The notes under the pieces were generated by a model. That model saw nothing but the letters and a program-made list of their open reading frames with translations. It was not told the origin of the DNA and made no database searches. Source: Pedosphaera sp. (GTDB taxonomy: Bacteria > Verrucomicrobiota > Verrucomicrobiae > Limisphaerales > Pedosphaeraceae). Taken from it: a DNA stretch of 5,165 nucleotides. Below, one piece after another: positions 1-5,165 of the stretch. How positions within the stretch are numbered: the stretch's first letter is position 1; each line of letters begins with the position of its first letter. The translations under genes and the position numbers were made by a program. Location of the stretch: contig JAQGPB010000414.1 in assembly GCA_028293265.1 (NCBI GenBank), forward strand, positions 1 to 5,165. The letters run 5' to 3'.

Positions 1-80
1 TTGAAATTCGACACCGCTGTTCCCGGTGACCGCGGGGATTGCGAAAAGGAGAGCCTCACTCAGGGGAGCGAGTGAAAAAG

Positions 81-146
81 CTCCAAGCACCAACAGCCAA
101 CCTCCAGAGAATATTCAAGGAACAATAAGCAGTTGAAGATTGAAAT
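81..146. repeat. Degenerate low-complexity intergenic repeat of 'CCAAGCACCAA' type
   Basis: The stretch is built from short purine-rich and CCAA-rich units: CTCCAAGCACCAA, CAGCCAACCTCCAGAGAA and TTCAAGGAACAA, followed by an AGTTGAAGATTGAAAT tail. From memory, similar text (strings of 'caagcaccaa', 'ctccagagaa', 'cttcaag') is scattered between genes in Verrucomicrobiota and some planctomycete genomes. The copy here would be a single diverged one. It lies just downstream of the thuA-like gene. No function can be assigned. The boundaries are by eye, and no second copy is present in the window to compare with. Confidence 0.4.
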
Positions 147-158
147 ATAGGGATTATC

Positions 159-172
159 AATCAGCGCTGATT
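159..172. other. 14-base perfect palindrome across the thuA-like stop codon
   Basis: AATCAGCGCTGATT is a perfect palindrome containing the TGA stop (161-163, minus strand) of the ThuA-like gene. As RNA it could fold only as a 5-bp stem with a 4-base GCGC loop. No U-run follows it on either strand, so it is not a convincing intrinsic terminator. It may be chance, or a weak 3'-end structure. Confidence 0.3.
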
Positions 173-1111
173 CACCCAGCGGACGGCGTTTGCGACGATG
201 CGGAGGGGGAATTCCTGCTTGTAAATCGGGTAGGTTTCATGGCCGGGGCGGAAGTAAAAGACCTTGCCTTTGCCCACCTTCCAAGCGCAGCCGCTGGTGA
301 AGGTTTCGCCGTTGTCCCAATGTTCCTGGAATACGATTGCGTCGGGCGTGGGGACGTGGAAAGCACCGCCGTAAATTTCGGTTTGGGGAATGTCAAAGAC
401 GACGGGAATTCCTTCGGCGATGGGATGGCGCGGCATGAGGGTAGTGACGTGGCTGGGTTTTCCGTCGTTTGAAACGACGGGGAAAATACAACCGGGCAAG
501 GTAACTTCAAGCGTGTCCGTGCCGTCCGGAGCCGTGAAGCGGCGGGAAGAAGGGGTGAGCGGGCCATCGCGTTTGGGCATGCCGCCCGGCGGGGGAACTG
601 TGACGAGTTTGACTTTGGAACGTTCCGCTGCGGGGACGGTTTTGAGGGCGTCCTCGATGGCGCGCTCGTTCATGGCCGCGATGAAAGGCTTGGACCAATG
701 CGCCGAATGCAATGAGACCAGGGAAAGTTTGCCCGCTTTCAGCCGATCAATGATGGCTTTAACATGTTCGGGTGTCACTTCAGCGTGTTTTTGGTGGCCC
801 CACCAAACGAGCACGTCGCAGTGATCGAGGATGTCATCGGACAAACCTTGATCGGGATCATTCAGACCCACCGATTTGACGCTGAACTCCTGCTGTTTGC
901 CGAGGTAAGCGGCCAGTGTGTTGCCGAGATAATCTCCGTAGGCGGATTTCTGCGCCTCCTGACGTTCGTCCCAGACGACCACGCGGATGGGGGCGGCCAT
1001 GGCGGCCTGAGTGGCAAACGAACCGGCCATAATCAGCAGGCTTGCGAACAGCCAGACGAAGCGCCGGAAGAAAACGGTGCGAGAGATGTTCTGTTTTGTG
1101 TTCATGGACAT
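161..1111 (-). CDS. Secreted ThuA-like domain protein (trehalose-utilisation family)
   Basis: The 316-residue protein has an N-terminal signal peptide: basic residues at R11, R16 and R17, a hydrophobic core at about 18-33, and a likely cleavage after AMA at 37-39. The mature part matches the ThuA-like family (PF06283), which has a flavodoxin-like / class I glutamine-amidotransferase-like fold. Visible features are the first strand IRVVVWDE (42-49), WWGHQKH (103-109), VSLHSAHWS (132-140), and a C-terminal GKGKVFYFRPGHETYP segment (280-295) with the G-H pair typical of the family. Known members act on sugars such as trehalose or its oxidised derivatives, but most secreted PVC homologues are uncharacterised, so the substrate is unknown. 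The gene follows the sulfatase by 57 bases and is probably co-transcribed. ATG at 1111 was chosen; an in-frame ATG at 1105 is equally possible, and neither has a Shine-Dalgarno sequence. Family assignment is confident, function is not. Confidence 0.9.
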   Translation of the reverse strand: MSMNTKQNISRTVFFRRFVWLFASLLIMAGSFATQAAMAAPIRVVVWDERQEAQKSAYGDYLGNTLAAYLGKQQEFSVKSVGLNDPDQGLSDDILDHCDVLVWWGHQKHAEVTPEHVKAIIDRLKAGKLSLVSLHSAHWSKPFIAAMNERAIEDALKTVPAAERSKVKLVTVPPPGGMPKRDGPLTPSSRRFTAPDGTDTLEVTLPGCIFPVVSNDGKPSHVTTLMPRHPIAEGIPVVFDIPQTEIYGGAFHVPTPDAIVFQEHWDNGETFTSGCAWKVGKGKVFYFRPGHETYPIYKQEFPLRIVANAVRWVNQR

Positions 1112-1168
1112 GATTGGTAAAGCCGCATGAACTGCGAGTCAACAAAGGATTTGGGCGGTCGCAAAGCT

Positions 1169-2563
1169 TCATTCTTTGCCGGCAGGTTCAAGCTTGCGGA
1201 GGCGCTCCACAATTTCCGGATGACGCGGGGCCTGGTTGGTGCGTTCGCCGATGTCCTCGTCCATATTGGCGAGGAACCATTGCTTGTCCGGCTCGGCGAG
1301 TTTTTGTTTGTCGGCGCCGTCGTTAGGGTTGTGGAGGAGTTTCCACGGGCCTTGGCGGACGGCCCATTGGTTGCCGAGACGCCATTGGAGGACATCGTGC
1401 GGGCTGGGCGCTGTGACGGAGCGAATCACCGGCACGAGACTGCGGCCGTTCAAATCGCTTTTGGGAAGTTTTACATCGCACAACTCGGCGAGAGTCGGCA
1501 GCCAATCGCAACTGTGCGCTACCTGCGTGCGCACTTCGCCCTCGGGCAAGTGGCCGGGCCAGGAAATGATCGCGGGCAGGCGGATGCCGCCTTCGAAGAC
1601 GCTGAATTTCGCGCCGCGATAAGGCCCGCTGCTGCCGCCACCGTAATGCGCGCGTTCTTCGACGGAATGGCCGTTATCGGATTGATAAATGATGATGGTG
1701 TTGGTGCGCAGGCCGGAATCATCGAGATATTTCGTAAGTTGTCGCACCCGGTCGTCAAGCGTCGAGACGAATGCGGCGTAGAGGTTTCGCGGATAGGGAA
1801 GATTGCGATAATATTCGAGCCACTTCGTTTCGCCCTGGTAAGGATAGTGCGGCATGTTAATGGCGAAGTACATGAAGAACGGGCGGTCGCGGTGGCTCGC
1901 AATAAAGGCCTCCGCCTTTTCCACCATCAAGTCGGGAAAATAATGTCCTGGCAGGCGCACGCGGTGGTTGTTCTCCCAGAGATCGTGGCGGCTTGGGCCG
2001 GCCCAATAAAAAAAGTGCGTGTAATTGTCAATGCAGCCGCCCATGAAACCGAAGGAGTAATCAAAACCTTTGTCCAGCGGCTTGTGGCCCGTGCCGGAGC
2101 CGAGGTGCCATTTGCCGATGTGCGCAGTGGCGTAGCCGGCGGCGCGGAACATGTCGGCGATGGTCAGCGTGGTGGCGGACAAGCCGTCGCCGGTGAGAGT
2201 TTCCAATTGATCGTCGGCTTCGGTCGGCGGAGCGGGGCCGTTGTTGGGCATCCCGACCAGCCATGGATAACGCCCGGTGAGCAAGCCCGCCCGCGAGGGC
2301 GAACAAACCGGCGCCGCAGAATAAAATTGCGTGAAGCGGACCCCGTGAGCTGCGATTGTGTCCATGCCCGGAGTCGTCAAATCACGCGAACCGTAACAGC
2401 CGGCGTCCACGCTGCCTTGATCGTCCGACATGATGATGATGACGTTTGGCTTTGAGTTTTCGGCTGCTGAAGCAACCCATGGATGAAAAAGAAGAACCAG
2501 ACAGGCGACACCAAGAAAGATTGGCACCCGTTGGAAATACGCGGAGTGTGCGGGAATTTTCAT
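1169..2563 (-). CDS. Secreted formylglycine-dependent sulfatase (arylsulfatase family)
   Basis: The 464-residue protein hydrolyses sulfate esters, probably on a carbohydrate or aryl substrate outside the cytoplasm. A signal peptide is visible: hydrophobic core at about 14-30 and cleavage near ASAA (31-34). The mature start NVIIIMSDDQG (40-50) supplies metal-binding D47 and D48. C87-S-P-S-R91 followed by AGLLTGRYP is the sulfatase signature, and C87 would be converted to formylglycine by a maturation enzyme not encoded here. Also present are G150-K-W-H-L-G155, NMPHYPY (H239), SDNG (295-298, metal ligands D296 and N297) and K319 in RGAKF. All catalytic positions I can check are kept. Length is usual for a single-domain type I sulfatase, with a short C-terminal subdomain (WAVRQGPWKLL, 400-410). 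ATG at 2563 gives a complete signal peptide; AAGAA just upstream is at best a weak ribosome site. The ThuA-like gene follows. The exact substrate cannot be read from the sequence. Confidence 0.96.
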   Translation of the reverse strand: MKIPAHSAYFQRVPIFLGVACLVLLFHPWVASAAENSKPNVIIIMSDDQGSVDAGCYGSRDLTTPGMDTIAAHGVRFTQFYSAAPVCSPSRAGLLTGRYPWLVGMPNNGPAPPTEADDQLETLTGDGLSATTLTIADMFRAAGYATAHIGKWHLGSGTGHKPLDKGFDYSFGFMGGCIDNYTHFFYWAGPSRHDLWENNHRVRLPGHYFPDLMVEKAEAFIASHRDRPFFMYFAINMPHYPYQGETKWLEYYRNLPYPRNLYAAFVSTLDDRVRQLTKYLDDSGLRTNTIIIYQSDNGHSVEERAHYGGGSSGPYRGAKFSVFEGGIRLPAIISWPGHLPEGEVRTQVAHSCDWLPTLAELCDVKLPKSDLNGRSLVPVIRSVTAPSPHDVLQWRLGNQWAVRQGPWKLLHNPNDGADKQKLAEPDKQWFLANMDEDIGERTNQAPRHPEIVERLRKLEPAGKE

Positions 2564-2651
2564 CGGTTCTTGAATGCAGGTTGGATCGCGTTCGGTACAG
2601 CGTCAACCAAGAAAGAGGCTAGATCATTCAGCGCCGAGAACTGAAAAGGTT

Positions 2652-2963
2652 CTACTGTGCGCCGGGTTTGCTGATGTCAGGAAGCACCAGCAACAGAATC
2701 AGCGGGGGGATGAGTCCCAAAAGCACCGTGGCGATGATGACCGGATTGTAGCCTTTGGCCTTGGCGAGGGCTTCGCAGGCGAACAGGTAAAGGAAAAATG
2801 ACAGCACCAGTGATGCGACAAAAATAACTCCCAAGGTAATGCCGATAACGGCGGGCGGGTTGTTCAATGCCAGGCCCAATAAAAGGGAAATGATTGAGGC
2901 GGCGAGGGAAATTCCGAGCGACTTGAAAAGTCTCATTGTCGTTTGTCGGGCTTGTAATGTCAT
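2652..2963 (-). CDS. Small three-segment membrane protein of unknown function
   Basis: I do not recognise this 103-residue protein beyond its layout. Three hydrophobic stretches lie at about 15-34, 38-62 and 73-94. The loop between the second and third (CEALAKAKGYNP, 63-74) carries lysines and a K-G-x-x-P pattern often seen in small hypothetical inner-membrane proteins. A short polar tail (PDISKPGAQ) ends it. By the positive-inside rule the lysine-rich loop and the basic N-terminus (R11, K14) cannot easily both face the cytoplasm if all three segments span, so topology is uncertain. ATG at 2963 gives 103 residues. An in-frame ATG at 2936 gives 94, starting MRLFKSLG, which looks like a more natural N-terminus; neither has a Shine-Dalgarno sequence. 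It lies upstream of the sulfatase on the same strand (88-base gap) and divergent from the sulfotransferase-like gene. No catalytic motif is seen. Confidence 0.75.
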   Translation of the reverse strand: MTLQARQTTMRLFKSLGISLAASIISLLLGLALNNPPAVIGITLGVIFVASLVLSFFLYLFACEALAKAKGYNPVIIATVLLGLIPPLILLLVLPDISKPGAQ

Positions 2964-3022
2964 AATGCTAATCAGTCCAGTTCAATAAAATCCGAAAACA
3001 ACCTGCCAGACGCGGGGCGGGA

Positions 3023-3048
3023 CTTCAACCGCGAAATTCGGGTTGGAG
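3023..3048 (+). promoter_or_regulatory. Possible leader hairpin upstream of the sulfotransferase-like gene
   Basis: CTTCAACC (3023-3030) pairs with GGTTGGAG (3041-3048) through eight positions including one G-U. Inside it, past a one-base bulge, CGA (3032-3034) can pair with TCG (3038-3040) around an AAT loop. The right arm includes most of GGAGG (3045-3049), the best Shine-Dalgarno-like sequence in the area, but that lies about 31 bases before the ATG at 3081, too far to serve it directly. No T-run follows, so it is not a terminator. It could be a leader structure or simply chance. Confidence 0.25.
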
Positions 3049-3080
3049 GTGGAGTGGCAACTTGATACGCTCGCTGGGAA

Positions 3081-3809
3081 ATGAATCAAGCTCCTTTTAC
3101 TGCTGCCAACCCACTGCGGCTGGCAATTTGGAGCGGCCCGCGCAACATTTCGACGGCGCTGATGCGTTCCTGGGGAAACCGCGACGATACCTTTGTCTGC
3201 GACGAACCGCTTTACGCGCATTACCTCGCCCAAACGCAACGTCCGCATCCGATGGCGGCCGAGGTCATGGCGAACCAGGAAAATGACTGGCGCAAGGTGG
3301 CTGCGTCGCTCACTGGCGAAGTGCCCGGCGGCAAGGCTGTTTTTTATCAGAAGCAGATGTCGCATCATCTTCTGCCGAATATTGGCCGGGAATGGCTGAC
3401 GCAATTGACCCATGCTTTTTTGATCCGCGATCCGCGCGAGGTGTTGGTTTCGCTGGACGAAAAATTCGAGCGCCCGCAATTGATGGACACTGGTTACCCG
3501 CAGCAGATTGAGATTTTCGAGTTCATTCGCCAGCAAACGGGCACGGTTTGCCCGGTGGTTGATGCGCGTGATATTCTCACCGACCCGCGCGGCGTTCTGA
3601 TCCGGCTTTGCGCGGCGCTGGGCCTGCCGTTTCAGGAGCGCATGTTGCAATGGCCCGCCGGCACACGCGCCACGGACGGCCTTTGGGCGAAGCATTGGTA
3701 TGATTCCGTAAACCGCTCGACCGGCTTCCAGCCTTATGCGCCAAAAAACAAGCCGTTGCCAGAGCATCTCCGCGAGCTTTACGAAGCCTGTCTGCCGTTT
3801 TACGAATAG
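3081..3809 (+). CDS. Sulfotransferase-fold protein, partner of the aminotransferase
   Basis: The 242-residue protein has the outline of a PAPS-dependent sulfotransferase-like P-loop protein. A first strand and phosphate-binding loop read LAIWSGPRNISTALMRSW (14-31). D41-E-P-L-Y45 and YQKQMSHH (89-96) follow. FLIRDPREVLVS (113-124) matches the 3'-phosphate-binding element, with R116 and S124 in the expected places. The C-terminal part (WPAGTRATDGLWAKHWYDSVNRSTGF, split as WPAG at 191-194 and GLWAKHWYDSV at 200-210) is typical of this particular subfamily. The P-loop lacks the usual K-S-G-T core, having S-G-P-R instead, so sulfotransferase activity is not assured. No signal peptide is seen, so it is probably cytosolic. 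The ATG at 3081 is fixed by an in-frame TGA at 3063. The aminotransferase gene follows 36 bases later, and the two modules are fused in plant proteins. The substrate is unknown. Confidence 0.88.
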   Translation: MNQAPFTAANPLRLAIWSGPRNISTALMRSWGNRDDTFVCDEPLYAHYLAQTQRPHPMAAEVMANQENDWRKVAASLTGEVPGGKAVFYQKQMSHHLLPNIGREWLTQLTHAFLIRDPREVLVSLDEKFERPQLMDTGYPQQIEIFEFIRQQTGTVCPVVDARDILTDPRGVLIRLCAALGLPFQERMLQWPAGTRATDGLWAKHWYDSVNRSTGFQPYAPKNKPLPEHLRELYEACLPFYE

Positions 3810-3845
3810 CTTTACGTCCTGCGCCTCAAGCCTTAGTTATTGCCC

Positions 3846-4760
3846 ATGCTGCAGGTTTTCAACGAGAAAAACCGCGACCTGATTGTCAACCTCAACGGGA
3901 AGCTTCTGCACCGCGATGCGGCGGGGGTCAGCCCGTTTGATTCTTCGGTGCAAGGTGGTGACGCAGTTTGGGAGGGGCTGCGGCTGTATCGCGGAAAGAT
4001 TTTTAAATTGGATGAACATTTGGAACGATTGCGGCATAGCGCGCTGGCGCTTGCCTTCGGGCAAATTCCGTCGCGTGAAAAATTGGTTGAAGAAATCCGC
4101 CGTACATTAGCTGCGAACCAGATGTTTGATGGCGTCCATATCCGGCTGACTCTGACACGCGGCGTCAAGATTACTTCCGGAATGGACCCGCGATTGAATC
4201 AATCGGGTCCGACGCTCATCATTCTTGCGGAGCACAAGACGCCGGTTTATGGCAAAACTGGATTGAATCTTATTACCAGCGCGATCCGCCGGTTCCCGCC
4301 GGACTGTCTTGATCCAAAAATTCATCACAACAATCTGCTGCAATCCATCCTTGCCAAAATCCAGGCCAACGCCGCCGGCGCGGATGATGCGCTCATGCTT
4401 GATTATCGCGGGTTTGTCGCGGAGACCAATGCCACCCACGTTTTTATCGTGCAAAACGGTCGAGTTTTGACACCGCTGACCGTCGCCTGTCCCGAAGGCA
4501 TTACGCGTGAAGCCGTGCTTGGGCTTTGTCGCCGGCACGAGATTCCGCATGCGGAAATGGATTTGTCACTCACCGACGTTTATCGCGCGGATGAGATGTT
4601 TTGCACCGGCACGATGGGCGAACTGGCGGGCGTGACGCGCGTGGATGGCCGAACCATCGGCAACGGAGAAATCGGGCCGATGACCAGCAGGCTTTCAGAC
4701 CTGTTCAGGCAGTTGACAGAAGTTGAAGGCGTGCCGGTCGTCAGCTCTCAATCACATTGA
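3846..4760 (+). CDS. Class IV PLP aminotransferase, branched-chain/D-amino-acid type
   Basis: This about 304-residue protein belongs to fold-type IV aminotransferases (IlvE, D-amino-acid transaminase and aminodeoxychorismate lyase group). Numbered from ATG 3846, visible features are VQGGDAVWEGLR (35-46), HIRLTLTRG (98-106, with R100 near where IlvE places a substrate-binding Arg), K158 in DPKIHHNN as the likely Schiff-base lysine, E193 in VAETNATHVF as the PLP pyridine-nitrogen partner, PEGITR (216-221), and CTGTMGEL (253-260) binding the cofactor phosphate. The catalytic set is intact. K-I-H-H-N-N differs from the K-x-G-G-N-Y of E. coli IlvE as I recall it, so this is probably a separate subfamily and not the housekeeping IlvE; I give no symbol. 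An in-frame TTG at 3840 would add two residues; neither start has a Shine-Dalgarno sequence. It is probably co-transcribed with the preceding sulfotransferase-fold gene. Its last 20 bases overlap the convergent NIL gene. The natural amino acid is unknown. Confidence 0.93.
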   Translation: MLQVFNEKNRDLIVNLNGKLLHRDAAGVSPFDSSVQGGDAVWEGLRLYRGKIFKLDEHLERLRHSALALAFGQIPSREKLVEEIRRTLAANQMFDGVHIRLTLTRGVKITSGMDPRLNQSGPTLIILAEHKTPVYGKTGLNLITSAIRRFPPDCLDPKIHHNNLLQSILAKIQANAAGADDALMLDYRGFVAETNATHVFIVQNGRVLTPLTVACPEGITREAVLGLCRRHEIPHAEMDLSLTDVYRADEMFCTGTMGELAGVTRVDGRTIGNGEIGPMTSRLSDLFRQLTEVEGVPVVSSQSH

Positions 4761-5037
4761 TTTCGACGGGCTCGACGCTGACGCCGATTTTTTCCAGCCA
4801 TTTGATTGCGGCCTTGATGTCGGAACGTTTGCCATCCAATTCGAGGCTGACGATGCCGATTTCATCGGTGACGCTGCATTGGCGGATGTTGGTGATGACG
4901 GGAAATTTTTGGCTGAGCTGCCAGATCAAGGGTTCCTTGATGAGCTTGGGCGGATACATCAGCCAAAGGCGGGTCTGCTGCTGGCCGTTGCCGGCGGCGG
5001 CCAATTTCTTGGGCGCGGATTTCGTTTTGGTTGGCAT
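4741..5037 (-). CDS. Stand-alone NIL-domain protein
   Basis: The 98-residue protein is a short basic, Lys/Ala-rich lead (MPTKTKSAPKKLAAAG) followed by one NIL domain (PF09383-like): RLWLMYPPKLIKEPLIWQL, then FPVITNIRQCSVTDEIGIV, then SLELDGKRSDIKAAIKWLEKIG and VSVEPVEI. NIL is the ligand-sensing domain at the C-terminus of the methionine importer ATPase MetN, and also occurs alone or with ferredoxin domains near sulfur amino acid genes. The gene directly upstream on the same strand (22-base gap) encodes a MoaD/ThiS-type sulfur carrier, so a role in sulfur amino acid synthesis or its feedback by methionine is plausible but inferred. A longer reading from TTG at 5073 would overlap the carrier gene; ATG at 5037 is preferred because the added residues ([12 protein letters not shown]) do not belong to the domain. 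No clear Shine-Dalgarno sequence is present. Confidence 0.88.
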   Translation of the reverse strand: MPTKTKSAPKKLAAAGNGQQQTRLWLMYPPKLIKEPLIWQLSQKFPVITNIRQCSVTDEIGIVSLELDGKRSDIKAAIKWLEKIGVSVEPVEINVIES

Positions 5038-5059
5038 GATGAAAGTTTGAAAAATTGAA

Positions 5060-5165
5060 CTAACCGCCGGCAATCGCCGGGATGATGCTGATTTCGTCGC
5101 CGTCTTTCAATGGTGTCTGCTGGTTCTGGAGGAAACGGATGTCCTCCTCGTTCACATAAACGTTG
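5060..5165 (-). CDS. MoaD/ThiS-type sulfur-carrier protein, C-terminal 34 residues (partial)
   Basis: The gene runs off the right edge, so its start is not in the window. The visible end reads [12 protein letters not shown], then [15 protein letters not shown], then IPAIAGG and a TAG stop. The pattern V-Y-V-N ... [16 protein letters not shown] is the C-terminal half of the ubiquitin-like beta-grasp sulfur carriers MoaD, ThiS and CysO. The terminal Gly-Gly is what a MoeB/ThiF-type enzyme adenylates and converts to thiocarboxylate. MoaD-type proteins are usually 80-95 residues, so somewhat over half is missing. The NIL-domain gene follows 22 bases downstream, which favours a carrier for cysteine or homocysteine synthesis over molybdopterin, but the sequence alone does not decide. 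Confidence 0.87.
   Translation of the reverse strand, partial: NVYVNEEDIRFLQNQQTPLKDGDEISIIPAIAGG

Noticed and set aside
1..75. Plus-strand reading LKFDTAVPGDRG... ending at TGA 73-75 as the end of a gene
   Set aside because: It is only 24 codons, of low complexity and with no recognisable family feature; nothing separates it from a chance open frame.
1127..2455. Long plus-strand open frame of 442 codons opposite the sulfatase
   Set aside because: The minus-strand frame has the full set of sulfatase catalytic motifs. The opposite frame shows low-complexity Ala/Gly/Arg/Val composition and no domain, as expected from a shadow of a GC-rich gene.
2501..2512. Possible lipoprotein signal at C21 of the sulfatase (G-V-A-C)
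   Set aside because: The -3 position is Gly where a lipobox usually has Leu, and the hydrophobic stretch continues past the cysteine to a normal ASAA cleavage site, so an ordinary signal peptide fits better.
2627..2645. Inverted repeat TTCAG...CTGAA downstream of the membrane protein gene as a terminator
   Set aside because: The stem is only 5 bp with a 9-base loop, and no T-run follows in the transcribed direction of the membrane protein gene.
2564..2651. Sigma-70 promoter for the sulfatase from a TTGACG on the minus strand
   Set aside because: TTGACG is present, but at the right spacing (about 17 bases) there is no acceptable -10 hexamer.
2982..3767. Minus-strand open frame of 261 codons opposite the sulfotransferase-like gene
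   Set aside because: It is antisense to a gene with clear family motifs. Its product is Arg/Leu-rich without a recognisable domain, and its apparent length reflects codon bias in the true frame.
4107..4550. Minus-strand open frame of 147 codons inside the aminotransferase gene
   Set aside because: It is a shadow of the aminotransferase, whose catalytic lysine and PLP-binding motifs fall in the plus frame throughout this interval.

Overview
The window holds seven recognisable protein genes, one of them cut by the right edge. No tRNA, rRNA, CRISPR array, insertion sequence or phage gene is visible. The organism is probably a member of the Verrucomicrobiota or the wider PVC group. This is inferred from a secreted sulfatase next to a secreted ThuA-like protein, moderately high GC, a general lack of Shine-Dalgarno sequences, and a low-complexity 'CCAAGCACCAA' type intergenic repeat at the left end. 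None of these is decisive.

Left block, minus strand (about 161-2963). Reading right to left along transcription: a small protein with three membrane segments, then a formylglycine-dependent sulfatase with a signal peptide, then a ThuA-like (PF06283-type) protein with a signal peptide. The last two are 57 bases apart and probably form one transcription unit for extracytoplasmic breakdown of sulfated or otherwise complex carbohydrate. The membrane protein is 88 bases upstream, and its link to them is unclear.

Middle block, plus strand (3081-4760). A sulfotransferase-fold protein of 242 residues is followed 36 bases later by a class IV (branched-chain or D-amino-acid type) PLP aminotransferase of about 304 residues. 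As I remember them, plants carry proteins of about 555 residues (Arabidopsis At3g05190 and At5g27410, 'branched-chain-amino-acid aminotransferase-like') in which the same two modules are fused in the same order. This pair is the most interesting item in the window: a conserved two-part system whose joint reaction I do not know.

Right block, minus strand (4741-5165). The C-terminal end of a MoaD/ThiS-type sulfur-carrier protein ending in Gly-Gly is followed by a stand-alone NIL-domain protein. This combination suggests sulfur-carrier-dependent biosynthesis of a sulfur amino acid. The NIL gene and the aminotransferase gene converge and overlap by 20 bases at their 3' ends.

Intergenic regions are short; none exceeds 160 bases. 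They hold a degenerate repeat (about 81-146), a 14-base palindrome over the thuA-like stop codon, and a hairpin in the leader of the sulfotransferase-like gene.
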